The position numbers and the translations under genes were made by a program. This document shows, piece by piece, positions 43,058 to 52,313 of a stretch of 64,000 nucleotides of DNA. Origin of the DNA: Desulfosporosinus nitroreducens (GTDB taxonomy: Bacteria; Bacillota; Desulfitobacteriia; Desulfitobacteriales; Desulfitobacteriaceae); contig NZ_JAMHFY010000011.1 in NCBI RefSeq assembly GCF_023897015.1, positions 1 through 64,000 of the forward strand, given 5' to 3'. A model generated the notes under the pieces. The model did no database searches, was not told the origin of the DNA, and worked only from the letters and a program-made list of their open reading frames with translations. How positions within the stretch are numbered: the stretch's first letter is position 1; every line of letters starts with the position of its first letter.

Positions 43058-43588
43058 ATGCAACAAGGACTTATCCATATTTATACTGGTGCAGGGAAAG
43101 GAAAGACAACTGCCGCAGTGGGGTTGGGAATTAGGGCCTATGGACAGGGACTTAAGGTCCTGATGGTTCAATTTTTAAAAGGATGGGATACCGGGGAAAT
43201 GAAGGTCATCGCCACCTTAGAACCGTGCTTTCAACTCTTTCGATACAAGGAAAATGACAAATTCGTTTGGAATATGACTGATGAAGAAAAAAGCGGGCTG
43301 GAAAGAGAAATGCGGATTGGTCTGAACTATATTGTGGAAGCAATCATGAGCGAGGAATGGGACATGATCATCATGGATGAGATTATGGCTGCTGTGAATT
43401 ATGGATACCTACCACTTGAAGAAGTAGTCGAGATTGTAAAGAACAAACCACTAAAACTCGAACTGGTGTTGCCCGGGCGAGATGCCCCAGTAAAGCTGAT
43501 CGAGTTAGCTGATTATGTCTCGGAAATCACTGCCCGCAAACATCCCATGGCCAAGGGCATAATAGCGCGGGAGGGAATTGAGTATTAA
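43058..43588 (+). CDS. cobO: Cob(I)yrinic acid a,c-diamide adenosyltransferase
   Basis: A 176-residue CobO/BtuR/CobA-type enzyme that transfers the 5'-deoxyadenosyl group of ATP to reduced corrinoid, making adenosylcobalamin. IYTGAGKGKTTAAVGLGIRAYGQGLKVLMVQFLKG holds the P-loop, and WDMIIMDEIMAAVNYGYL and VLPGRDAP are further signatures. AAGGAG lies before the ATG. It stands behind cobalamin riboswitch 2, so it should be shut down when B12 is plentiful. It supports the corrinoid enzymes at 55-62 kb. Confidence 0.9.
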   Translation: MQQGLIHIYTGAGKGKTTAAVGLGIRAYGQGLKVLMVQFLKGWDTGEMKVIATLEPCFQLFRYKENDKFVWNMTDEEKSGLEREMRIGLNYIVEAIMSEEWDMIIMDEIMAAVNYGYLPLEEVVEIVKNKPLKLELVLPGRDAPVKLIELADYVSEITARKHPMAKGIIAREGIEY

Positions 43589-43606
43589 GATTAGCTGATA
43601 CTAACA

Positions 43607-43668
43607 AAAGCAATGGGGCTATAACAGAACTTGTTTTAAGTTTGTTACAGCCCCGTTGCTTTTTACTT
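43607..43668 (+). terminator. Rho-independent terminator
   Basis: AAAGCAATGGGGCTATAACA pairs with the TGTTACAGCCCCGTTGCTTT stretch, then TTTACTTC. It closes the cobO transcript. Confidence 0.8.
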
Positions 43669-43820
43669 CTTTGAAGTAGGGTGGGCTCTTGGTAAAGGTT
43701 GCCCCCTTCCCTTCTCCGATTGGCATTCGAAGCGGAAGTCTCAATGGCGGCGAAATCTATTTTTTGCCTTAAGCTTATAAATAAAATATTTATATTTTCT
43801 TTATAGCCTTTTCCTAATTC

Positions 43821-43853
43821 TTTATACTTTTATATGGAGAATAGATTTATAAT
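43821..43853 (+). promoter_or_regulatory. Putative KdpE-dependent promoter of kdpD
   Basis: TTTATACTTTTATA (43821-43834) resembles the T-rich KdpE site of E. coli (TTTATACTTTTTTTACA). TATAAT at 43848-43853 stands at -10 spacing from it, with no good -35, as expected for an activated promoter. Confidence 0.4.
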
Positions 43854-43926
43854 AAGGCTAAATTGTATTAAAAGTTGGGTTTGTTAGACAATAGAGATGT
43901 AGGTGGAATTTACGAGGGTGATGTTA

Positions 43927-46617
43927 ATGGCAAAGGGAAAACTTACAATCTTTTTAGGGGCAGCGTCAGGGGTTGGGAAAACTTATGCGATGTTAGAAGC
44001 GGCCTTAGGCAGATTGTCGGAAGGTATAGATGTGGTTGTGGGTCTTGTAGAAACTCATGGCAGAGCGGATACCGAGGGGATGCTCAAAGGTTTAACGGTC
44101 ATTCCCTGGAGATCTCAAGACCATAGGGGTAAGATTCTTCGAGAAATGGATTTGGATGCAGTCTTGAAACGACGTCCTCAACTTGTCTTGATTGACGAAC
44201 TTGCCCACTCTAACGCAGAAGGATCTCGGCACAAAAAACGTTACATGGATGTCAAAGAATTATTGTCAGCGGGAATCAACGTTTACACTACCTTGAATAT
44301 TCAGGACTTAGAGACGCTCAATGATATAGTAATCCAAATTACAGGGGTTACCGTACGGGAGACAGTTCCCGACCAAGTTTTAGAAACGGCGTCCCAGATT
44401 CAGCTGATTGACATCCCGCCCGAGGAGTTAATTCAAAGATTAAAAGATGGTAAGGTGCATGTTCCCGACCGAGAAACAGAGGGTTTCAAAAACTTCTTTC
44501 GTCCCGGCAATATCAACGCTCTGAGGGAGTTAGCCCTTCGCTATACAGCTCAACGAGTGGATCGCCAGCTAGAATCCTATAGACGAGTCCATGGAATCAA
44601 TGGACCATGGCCAACGGGAGAAAAGATTTTGGTTTGTATAAGTGCCAGCCCCTTCTCAGCTCAGGTGATTCGGATTGCAAAAAGAATGACAGAGAAGGTA
44701 CAAGGAGAATTATTTGCCGTGCATGTCGAAACTCTGCGACGGTTTCCAGGCAGTGAGGCTGAGAAAGATTCAATGGCTAAAAATCTTCGCTTGGCAGAGG
44801 AACTGGGAGCAGAGATTATTGGACTGACTGGAGACAGTGTCGCAGAATCAATCTTAGAGGCAGCTAGAAAACGCAATGTTTCCCAGATAATTATTGGGAA
44901 ACCTGAACATACGCGTTTTTGGGAGATAATTAATGGGTCGGTCGTGGACAAAGTGATTCGGCAAAGTCAGGGCATTAGTATTCATGTTATCCCTGGGCGC
45001 CAACAAGAGACAACAGGACCAGCTCAAGTTCAGGCAGTGAAAAATGGGGAAGAAGCAGGAACTAATACCCAACGGTGGGCTTCTCCAAAAATCTTTCCTT
45101 ATCTGGTCTCTAGCTTGATGGTGATGGTAATGACGTTAGTCTTTAACTTAGTAAGTCCGTTTTTAGGATTGGTTAATATTTCTTTGGCCTATATTCTCCC
45201 TATTCTAATTAGTGCGGCCCGCTGGGGAACTCTTCCCGCTATCGCAACTGGGTTAATGGGGACGATTGCCTTTGATCTTTTTTTTGTTCCTCCCATTTTT
45301 AAATTTACGGTTGCTGATCTCCGGTATTTAATCAGCTTTGCTATTTTTATGTTAGTGGGTTTTATTACCGGAACTCTATCAGATCGGTTGAAAAAACAAG
45401 TGAATTATTCACGGCAGCGCGAGAGCAGCATTTCAGCACTTTATTCTCTAAGTCGAGATATCGCAGCAGTCGATAACCTGGATGCTGTGTTAGATTGTAT
45501 TGTTAGTAATATCTCCAAAACGTTGGAGGGGCAAGTTATGTTGCTTTTACCTAATGAAAAGGCTCAATTGGTGCTGAGAAAAGACTCTGGACTTAAGAGT
45601 TTCTTAGATAACAGTGAACTTTCAGTTGCCACCTGGGTCTATGAAAGGGGACAAAAAGCGGGCATAGGAACGGAGACCTTAGGCACTGCTAAGGCCCTGT
45701 ATTTGCCACTGAGTACAGAACAGGGAACCCAAGGAGTTCTTGGGATTTATAGCAATGAACGTAAAGAACATTTTGACCCTGACCGAATCCGCTTATTAGA
45801 AGCCTTTACGGGATTAGCTGCCATGGCCATCAATCGAGTTAAATTAGCGGAACAAGCCAGAGAGTCCCTTTCCTTAGTAGAGTCTGAACGTTTACGCACA
45901 GCGCTATTTAATTCACTTTCTCATGATTTACGGACACCTCTCGCCTCCATTATTGGGGCCGTCACCGGACTTCTAGAAGATCGAAATGTCGTCTATAGCC
46001 CTGAGGTCCGCAAGGAGTTGCTGAAAACGATTCTGCATGGGGCAGAGCGAATGAATCGATTTATTAGTAACTTATTAGATATGGCACGGCTGGAGAGTGG
46101 TATGCTTCGATTAAATAAAGAATGGTGCGATCTTCAAGATATCATTGGAGTGGCGATTAATAGGCTTGGAGACGCCTTAACTCGACGGCCTTTAGACATT
46201 GATATCCAGGAAGGCTTACCTTTGGTGCAAGCAGATGGGATTTTGATAGAGCAAGTGTTGATCAACCTACTGGATAATGCACTTAAGTACTCCGAAGCCG
46301 CTAGCAAAATAATGATAGCGATTCGGCAACAAGGAAAGCAGTTAGAGATTGTGGTCGCTAATCGGGGCCATAGCATTCCTGAAGCGGATTTAAGCAAGGT
46401 CTTTGATAAGTTTTATCGACTTAGTTCCCCTCTGCAAGTGAGTGGAACGGGGCTCGGTTTGGCAATTTGTAAAGGACTTATTGAAGCTCATGGCGGTGAG
46501 ATTTGGGCCGAAAACAATAAACTGGGTGGTGTGACAATTACATTCACCTTACCTATAACCGACCAATTTCTCGGTGTTGTTCCTGAGATGAATAAAGGAG
46601 AGCAAGATGGAAAATAA
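43927..46617 (+). CDS. kdpD: Sensor histidine kinase KdpD
   Basis: A turgor/potassium sensor of 896 residues. Order: N-terminal KdpD domain with GAASGVGKT (residues 11-19) and LIDELAHSNAEGSRHKKRYMDV; a UspA-like domain (about 225-345); four membrane helices (about 385-485, DUF4118); a GAF-like domain; HisKA with His666 in FNSLSHDLRTPLAS; and an ATPase ending GTGLGLAICKGLIEAHGGEIWAEN. I choose ATG 43927, 6 bases behind GAGGGTG; GTG 43903 and ATG 43921 are alternatives. It overlaps kdpE by 11 bases. kdpFABC is absent, replaced by ktrBA. Confidence 0.92.
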   Translation: MAKGKLTIFLGAASGVGKTYAMLEAALGRLSEGIDVVVGLVETHGRADTEGMLKGLTVIPWRSQDHRGKILREMDLDAVLKRRPQLVLIDELAHSNAEGSRHKKRYMDVKELLSAGINVYTTLNIQDLETLNDIVIQITGVTVRETVPDQVLETASQIQLIDIPPEELIQRLKDGKVHVPDRETEGFKNFFRPGNINALRELALRYTAQRVDRQLESYRRVHGINGPWPTGEKILVCISASPFSAQVIRIAKRMTEKVQGELFAVHVETLRRFPGSEAEKDSMAKNLRLAEELGAEIIGLTGDSVAESILEAARKRNVSQIIIGKPEHTRFWEIINGSVVDKVIRQSQGISIHVIPGRQQETTGPAQVQAVKNGEEAGTNTQRWASPKIFPYLVSSLMVMVMTLVFNLVSPFLGLVNISLAYILPILISAARWGTLPAIATGLMGTIAFDLFFVPPIFKFTVADLRYLISFAIFMLVGFITGTLSDRLKKQVNYSRQRESSISALYSLSRDIAAVDNLDAVLDCIVSNISKTLEGQVMLLLPNEKAQLVLRKDSGLKSFLDNSELSVATWVYERGQKAGIGTETLGTAKALYLPLSTEQGTQGVLGIYSNERKEHFDPDRIRLLEAFTGLAAMAINRVKLAEQARESLSLVESERLRTALFNSLSHDLRTPLASIIGAVTGLLEDRNVVYSPEVRKELLKTILHGAERMNRFISNLLDMARLESGMLRLNKEWCDLQDIIGVAINRLGDALTRRPLDIDIQEGLPLVQADGILIEQVLINLLDNALKYSEAASKIMIAIRQQGKQLEIVVANRGHSIPEADLSKVFDKFYRLSSPLQVSGTGLGLAICKGLIEAHGGEIWAENNKLGGVTITFTLPITDQFLGVVPEMNKGEQDGK

Positions 46618-47290
46618 AGGTCAACGAATTTTGATTGTTGATGATGATACACAGATCCGGCGTTTTTTACGGGTGGCCTTAACCAGTCACGGATACGTTG
46701 TAAAAGACGCTAAGACGGGGAGAGAAGGTATTGAGACAGTCGCGATGTTCAGCCCGGACTTAGTAGTCCTTGATATAGGGCTGCCGGATATCGATGGACT
46801 AGACGTTGTGCGTCAGTTGCGAGAATGGACTAAAGTGCCAATTATCATTCTTTCGGTCAAAGAACAGGAGGGTGATAAAATTACGGCCTTAGACTTGGGT
46901 GCGGATGACTATGTGACGAAACCCTTTGGTATGGGGGAATTGTTAGCTCGAATTCGAGCGGCCATGCGTCACACTGTCAGGGTAGAGGAACAGCCGGTTT
47001 TGCATTTTGAAGACTTGACCCTTGATTTATTACATCGCCGGGTCACAAGGGATGATCACGAGATTAAGCTTACCTTAACGGAATATGAGATCGTAAAAAA
47101 TCTGGCGATTAACGCAGGAAAAGTTATGACCCATAGTTATTTACTTCGTACTGTATGGGGACCGTCTTATGAGAAAGAAGTACAGTACTTACGCGTATAT
47201 ATTGGTCAGATAAGGCGAAAACTGGAACGTGACCCATCCCGCCCACGGCATATTATTACCGAACCAGGGGTAGGATATCGTTTGTTGTAA
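46607..47290 (+). CDS. kdpE: Response regulator KdpE
   Basis: A 227-residue OmpR-family regulator paired with KdpD. The receiver has DDD near the N-terminus, LVVLDIGLPDIDGLDVV with the phosphoacceptor Asp, LSVKEQEGDKITALDLGADDYVTKPF, and a winged helix with LTLTEYEIVKNLAINAGKVMTHSYLLRTVWGPSYEKEVQYLRVYIGQIRRKLE, the KdpE-typical recognition region. AGGAG lies inside the end of kdpD. The immediate target is likely ktrBA downstream as well as the operon's own promoter. Confidence 0.92.
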   Translation: MENKGQRILIVDDDTQIRRFLRVALTSHGYVVKDAKTGREGIETVAMFSPDLVVLDIGLPDIDGLDVVRQLREWTKVPIIILSVKEQEGDKITALDLGADDYVTKPFGMGELLARIRAAMRHTVRVEEQPVLHFEDLTLDLLHRRVTRDDHEIKLTLTEYEIVKNLAINAGKVMTHSYLLRTVWGPSYEKEVQYLRVYIGQIRRKLERDPSRPRHIITEPGVGYRLL

Positions 47291-47317
47291 TGCTGACTTA
47301 GTTGGAGGGAAAAGGGA

Positions 47318-48652
47318 TTGAACGCATTAGGTAAAATCATGTCACCATCTCGAGTTTTAGTTTTGGGATTTGCTCTTCTTATTCTGTTTGGGGCGATATT
47401 ACTGACCTTACCTCAAGCAACTCAGGATGGATTGGGCTTATCTATATTGAATGCCGCCTTTACAGCAACCTCGGCAGTTTGTGTTACAGGGTTAGTAGTT
47501 GTGGATACAGCGACGACCTTTACGCTCTTTGGGCAATGGGTCATTCTTTTCTTGATTCAAGTGGGTGGACTTGGTTTTATGACCTTTGCCACCTTGTTCG
47601 CCATGATTTTAGGAAAAAAAATTACCCTTAAAGAACGATTGTTGTTGCAAGAGGCGCTAAATCAGGTTTCAGTCGAAGGGATCGTTCGATTAACTAAGTC
47701 TGTCCTGCTGATTTCCTTTGCTTTTGAAGCGATGGGTACCCTTATTCTAACCATACACTGGTATTCCGATTTTGGCTTTAGTAAAGCGCTTTATTATGGT
47801 TTCTTTCATTCTATTTCAGCGTTTAATAACGCGGGGTTCGATATCATGGGTAATTTTACTAGTCTTACTGCTTTCGTTGGAGATCCCGTCGTTAATATGA
47901 CCATCATGATTTTATTTATTTGCGGAGGATTGGGCTTTATTGTTATGGCGGATCTACTGGCACACCGGAAAAAGTTTAGACTTCATACGAAAATAGTCCT
48001 ACTGGTTTCCGGAGTCCTGATCCTATTAGGGACAGTGATTGTTTTGATCATGGAATTTGCAAATCCAGATACCTTAGGGCCACTCCCCTTAGGGACAAAG
48101 GTTATGGCGGCGTTATTCCAATCGGCTACTACTCGGACTGCAGGATTTAATACCATCAATATAGCGGGTATGTATGACACAACCTTACTCTCCATGATTG
48201 TGCTCATGTTTATTGGAGCTTCTCCCGGGGGAACGGGCGGAGGAATTAAAACAACAACGTTTATAGCGATCGCTTTATCTGTGTTGAGTACCTATCGCAG
48301 TGATCCTCAGGTAGTCTTCAAGGGGCGGACTTTACCCAGGGATGTGATTCAGAAAGCTTGGGCAGTTACGACTTCAGCCCTATTTTTGGTCTTCATAATA
48401 TTATCGATTCTCTCACACACGGAAAACTCAGATTTAATGACCGTATTTTTCGAAGTAACGTCTGCCTTTGGGACGGTAGGCCTTTCTCTAGGAATCACGC
48501 CCACGCTTTCCGAGGTTGGTAAAATGGCGATTATTTTAACGATGTTTATAGGGCGGTTGGGGCCGTTAACCTTGGCATTTGTACTTTCACAGAAAAAAAA
48601 TAAACAAGCAGCCCACATTAAATATCCGGATGAACGAATCATGATTGGATAG
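47318..48652 (+). CDS. ktrB: KtrB-type potassium-transporting subunit
   Basis: A 444-residue membrane channel-like subunit of the Trk/Ktr/HKT family that carries potassium, usually with sodium dependence. The four filter loops are visible, for example TSAVCVTGLVVVD, HSISAFNNAGFDIM, ATTRTAGFNTINI and TSAFGTVGLSLGI, each with the conserved Gly. GASPGGTGGGIKTTT forms the central gate-like loop. The start is TTG at 47318 behind GGAGGG. ktrA follows by 12 bases. Confidence 0.9.
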   Translation: MNALGKIMSPSRVLVLGFALLILFGAILLTLPQATQDGLGLSILNAAFTATSAVCVTGLVVVDTATTFTLFGQWVILFLIQVGGLGFMTFATLFAMILGKKITLKERLLLQEALNQVSVEGIVRLTKSVLLISFAFEAMGTLILTIHWYSDFGFSKALYYGFFHSISAFNNAGFDIMGNFTSLTAFVGDPVVNMTIMILFICGGLGFIVMADLLAHRKKFRLHTKIVLLVSGVLILLGTVIVLIMEFANPDTLGPLPLGTKVMAALFQSATTRTAGFNTINIAGMYDTTLLSMIVLMFIGASPGGTGGGIKTTTFIAIALSVLSTYRSDPQVVFKGRTLPRDVIQKAWAVTTSALFLVFIILSILSHTENSDLMTVFFEVTSAFGTVGLSLGITPTLSEVGKMAIILTMFIGRLGPLTLAFVLSQKKNKQAAHIKYPDERIMIG

Positions 48653-48664
48653 GAGGAGAAATTA

Positions 48665-49315
48665 GTGCGCAAACAATTTGTGGTTATTGGCTTAGGGCGA
48701 TTCGGAACGAGTGTCGCTAAGACCCTCACCGCATTAGGTCACGAAGTCCTTGCGTTAGATAAGAACGAACATGCGGTTCAGCTCATAATGAATGATGTGA
48801 CTCAAGCGGTGCAGGCCGATGCGCGTGAAGAGGAGACGCTCCGGACATTAGGGGTGCGGAATTTAGATGTAGCGATTGTCGCAATCGGGGATGATCTTGA
48901 AGCAAATATACTAATCACCCTGATGCTCAAAGAAATGGGAATACCCTATGTTGTCGCTAAGGCTCAATCGATTCAGCACGGAAAGGTGTTGGAGAAAATT
49001 GGCGCAGATAAAATTGTTTATCCAGAACAAGATATGGGGATTCGCCTGGCCAACAACCTAATTAGAACCAATGTCATGGATTTTATAGAATTGTCCTTGG
49101 ATTACAGCATCTTCGAAATAATTGCTCCATCTCAATTTGTCAATAAAACACTGGGAAAATTAAATTTAAGGGCAGTTTATAAGATTAATGTGATGGCTAT
49201 TAAGAAAGGTGCAGATCAGATTGTTATTGCCCCGGGAGCGAATGCAGTCGTTGATGAAGGAGATATTTTGGTAATTGTCTGCAACAAAAAAGCCCTTTCT
49301 AAGTTGCCAGACTAA
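48665..49315 (+). CDS. ktrA: KtrA-type regulatory subunit (RCK domains)
   Basis: A 216-residue cytoplasmic ring subunit that gates KtrB by nucleotide binding. The RCK_N Rossmann fold begins FVVIGLGRFGTSVAKTLTALGHEVLALDKNE, where the GxGxxG and terminal Asp bind ATP/ADP or NAD(H). RCK_C (about 135-216) ends with VVDEGDILVIVCNKKAL. The start is GTG behind AGGAGGAG. Followed by a strong terminator, completing kdpDE-ktrBA. Confidence 0.9.
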   Translation: MRKQFVVIGLGRFGTSVAKTLTALGHEVLALDKNEHAVQLIMNDVTQAVQADAREEETLRTLGVRNLDVAIVAIGDDLEANILITLMLKEMGIPYVVAKAQSIQHGKVLEKIGADKIVYPEQDMGIRLANNLIRTNVMDFIELSLDYSIFEIIAPSQFVNKTLGKLNLRAVYKINVMAIKKGADQIVIAPGANAVVDEGDILVIVCNKKALSKLPD

Positions 49316-49337
49316 ATATTTAAGCAGTTGATGAAAG

Positions 49338-49384
49338 TAATAGGGACTTAACGCTTTAATTAACGTTAAGTCCCTATTTATTTA
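49338..49384. terminator. Terminator between converging ktrA and the AraC-type regulator
   Basis: AATAGGGACTTAACG pairs perfectly with CGTTAAGTCCCTATT around a short A/T loop, with a T-rich tail. It may serve both converging genes. Confidence 0.85.
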
Positions 49385-49404
49385 TGCTAAGCTGATCCCT
49401 ATTG

Positions 49405-50454
49405 TTAAATCGTATGATTCGCTCGATACTCGGATGGGGTAATACCTTCATTTTTCTTGAAAATAGTAGAAAAATAACTGCTGGAATTAAAACCGTTAGC
49501 GGCGGCAATTTGGTCAATGGTTGCAGTTGAAAGGCGCAATTGTTGTTTGGCTTTTTTGAGCCGTACTTGGGCCAGATAGTCTGTTAAACTTCCGCCTGTT
49601 TTTTTATTGAAGATCCGACTTAGATATGCTGGGCTGACGTGGACATATGCTGCCACCATATTTAGTGAAATATTATTAGCATAGTTTAATTCTACATAGG
49701 CCATAGCTTTGCGCACTAAGAGCTGGCCTTGATCAAACTGTTGATTTAAGCCTAATAAACCGATACATTTTTCCAACATTGTTTCTCCCCAAGATTTCAG
49801 GTCTTCAAGGGACGAGACATGGCACAAATCTTGAGCAAGGTCATCTTCAAATGAAGTTACTTTGGCGGGATCAGCACCCACAGAAAGGACTGCTTGTGTT
49901 ACGATGACCATGATTCGTAAGGCGAACGAATTTAGAAGAGGGGCTAGTGGAATAGGGTTTGAAGTTGCAAGAAGTTCAAGAAGTAACGTCAATTGACGTT
50001 TGCTCTCCTTAAGATTTCTTGTCTTTAGTTGCTCTTCTAGGATTGTGAAATCCATGGCAGGGCAGGATTGGAACTTTTTGTGGGAAAGCCTCCCTAAAGC
50101 AAGTTTTACAGCCTCAATTAGTTGGGGTGGTTGAATTGGTTTGAGTAAATAATCTGTGGCTTGAGCTTTTATAGCCTGCTGAGAATAAGAGAATTTACCA
50201 TAGGCTGTTAAAATAATGACTTCTGTGGCAGGGTAAAGTGCCTTAATTTGTCGGGTTGCTTCTATACCATCAATTCCAGGCATTTTAATATCCATGATAA
50301 TCAGATCAGGGCGTGTGAGATGGACTTTTTCTAAGGCTTCTCGTCCGTTGCCAGCTTCTCCTAATATTGTGATAGGAAGGTCGGAGTTTTGTAAGGTTAA
50401 CCATAAAATCTTGCGCTCTAATTCCTCATCATCAACCAGTAATACTTTATACAT
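49405..50454 (-). CDS. AraC-type response regulator (YesN-like)
   Basis: A 349-residue regulator. Residues 1-120 form a receiver (YKVLLVDDEELERKILW; phosphoacceptor Asp55 in LIIMDIKMPGIDG; YLLKPIQP). A helical linker follows, then a C-terminal double AraC helix-turn-helix: YANNISLNMVAAYVHVSPAYLSRIFNKKTGGSLTDYLAQVRLKKAKQQL and IDQIAAANGFNSSSYFSTIFKKNEGITPSEYR. The start is ATG 50454, 7 bases behind GAGGATGG; 20 upstream codons are dropped. The LytS-like kinase at 52.3 kb is its probable partner, the two flanking ald. It may bind the TGTRGYAA repeats ahead of the betaine genes. Confidence 0.87.
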   Translation of the reverse strand: MYKVLLVDDEELERKILWLTLQNSDLPITILGEAGNGREALEKVHLTRPDLIIMDIKMPGIDGIEATRQIKALYPATEVIILTAYGKFSYSQQAIKAQATDYLLKPIQPPQLIEAVKLALGRLSHKKFQSCPAMDFTILEEQLKTRNLKESKRQLTLLLELLATSNPIPLAPLLNSFALRIMVIVTQAVLSVGADPAKVTSFEDDLAQDLCHVSSLEDLKSWGETMLEKCIGLLGLNQQFDQGQLLVRKAMAYVELNYANNISLNMVAAYVHVSPAYLSRIFNKKTGGSLTDYLAQVRLKKAKQQLRLSTATIDQIAAANGFNSSSYFSTIFKKNEGITPSEYRANHTI

Positions 50455-50979
50455 GCTATTACCATCCTCAAAATCAGTTAATAACGATATGAGTTGAAGG
50501 ATACTCATGCCCATTTACTTATGGAGTTTAGTATAAAATATTTATACCCAAGTGCAATATTCTGATAAGGCTTACTAGATTATAGGACAATATTATCAGA
50601 TGACTGAGCATAGATTTGAATGGCAAAATTTCTGAATTATGAGATAATTAAGTCAATTAGAGCGTGTTTTATTTATTATAACGTAACCCAGCTAGGAATG
50701 AAATGAAATTGCAAAAGCCAATCTGAATTTATGTTTTAGTTTATGCTGGTTTTGTGTAATAAATCGGCCGTTTGGCTAAGATCATCTTCACAAGAATTGG
50801 CCGCCCTTAAGGAACAAGAAAAGAAATGAACTAAATATTAATTTCAAAGACATAATTCTAAAGCGAGTTATCTGACAATATATTGAGTCTATTACACAAG
50901 ATTTTGTATGGTTTAAAGACTTGTATGTGTGAGATAATAATGCTATTAAAAATCCCCAACTGAGAGGAGAGTAATTTAG
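50455..50979. other. Intergenic region without recognisable gene
   Basis: These 525 A/T-rich bases separate the divergent regulator and ald starts. I see no gene, no strong hairpin and no convincing promoter; regulatory sites for either gene are expected here but are not identifiable by eye. Confidence 0.5.
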
Positions 50980-52113
50980 ATGATAATCGGAGTACCGAAA
51001 GAAATTAAGAATAACGAAAACCGAGTTGCGCTTACCCCCGCAGGCGTTGTGGCATTTTGTAAAGCCGGTCACCAAGTCGTTATTGAAAATAACGCTGGTG
51101 TAGGCAGTGGAATCAGTAATCAGGAATACATTGCCGCAGGAGCCGAAATTTTGGCTGCTCCGGAGGATGTTTATACGAGCGCAGAGATGATTATTAAAGT
51201 TAAAGAGCCTCTGCCATCAGAATATAATCTGTTTAAAGACGGTCAACTTTTATTTACCTACCTTCACCTGGCTCCCGAACCTGCATTGACTGCAGCGTTA
51301 CTCAAGAAAAATGTTGTAGGTATTGCTTATGAAACTGTTCAGCCTGCTGACGGCAGCCTGCCTTTGCTCATACCCATGAGTGAAGTCGCCGGACGTATGT
51401 CGGTTCAGATTGGTGCTCAGTTCTTGGAAAAGCAACATGGCGGAAAGGGGATTCTCTTAGGAGGGGTTCCCGGAGTTTCTCCTGCGAAAGTTACGATTGT
51501 CGGTGGTGGCATTGTTGGTATTAACGCGGCAAAAATGGCAATCGGTATGGGAGCAGAGGTTACTATTCTGGATGTAAGTACTGCTCGTCTTCGCTATCTG
51601 GATGATATCTTTGGCTCACGAATCAAAACATTAATGTCTAACAGTTTTAATATTATGCAGGCTACCGAGAAGGCTGATTTATTGGTTGGAGCAGTTCTGA
51701 TCCCAGGTGCAAAAGCTCCTAAGCTTGTTACTGAGGAAATGGTTAAAGCTATGAAACCAGGTTCAGTGATTGTGGACGTGGCAATTGACCAAGGCGGCAG
51801 CGTAGAAACAATCGATCATGTGACCACTCATGCAGAGCCAACCTATGAAAAGTTTGGTGTCATACACTATAGTGTAGCAAACATGCCTGGAGCAGTAGCT
51901 CGAACTTCTACCTTCGCCTTGACCAATGCTACTTTGCCATACGCGCTGAAGCTAGCTGGATTGGGCTATGCTGAAGCAATCAGAACCGATCTGGCACTGG
52001 CCCGCGGTGTCAACGTTATCCATGGTAAACTCACCTATAAAGCCGTTGCAGAGGCTCTCAATCAGGAGTACACACCGTTAGGGGAAGTAACTGAAGTACC
52101 TGCAAGTTTTTAA
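50980..52113 (+). CDS. ald: Alanine dehydrogenase
   Basis: A 377-residue NAD-dependent enzyme interconverting L-alanine and pyruvate plus ammonia. [23 protein letters not shown] at the N-terminus, [31 protein letters not shown] (substrate Lys/His region), and [31 protein letters not shown] (NAD-binding Rossmann motif) identify it. [26 protein letters not shown] is the conserved closing segment. GAGAGGAGAG precedes the ATG. Its position between a kinase and its probable regulator suggests it is part of that regulon or supplies amino-group metabolism during betaine or amino-acid use. Confidence 0.95.
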   Translation: MIIGVPKEIKNNENRVALTPAGVVAFCKAGHQVVIENNAGVGSGISNQEYIAAGAEILAAPEDVYTSAEMIIKVKEPLPSEYNLFKDGQLLFTYLHLAPEPALTAALLKKNVVGIAYETVQPADGSLPLLIPMSEVAGRMSVQIGAQFLEKQHGGKGILLGGVPGVSPAKVTIVGGGIVGINAAKMAIGMGAEVTILDVSTARLRYLDDIFGSRIKTLMSNSFNIMQATEKADLLVGAVLIPGAKAPKLVTEEMVKAMKPGSVIVDVAIDQGGSVETIDHVTTHAEPTYEKFGVIHYSVANMPGAVARTSTFALTNATLPYALKLAGLGYAEAIRTDLALARGVNVIHGKLTYKAVAEALNQEYTPLGEVTEVPASF

Positions 52114-52137
52114 CAAACAAACTTTTCTTCAGACAGT

Positions 52138-52170
52138 AAAGGACAGGCGGCAAAGCCTGTCCTTTTTATG
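52138..52170 (+). terminator. Rho-independent terminator
   Basis: AAGGACAGGC pairs with GCCTGTCCTT around a 6-base loop, followed by TTTATGC. It ends ald. Confidence 0.9.
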
Positions 52171-52313
52171 CTCTCTTTAAGTTGGCCAGGACTTAAAAGG
52201 ACGTTTGAGGTTAGAGGAACCGCCTGATTCGAAAGAGGATGTTCGAGTCAGGAACACATAATCGTAATCGATGGCAAGGTGTTGTGATGATGGGATGAAA
52301 CCCATTTCGGAGT

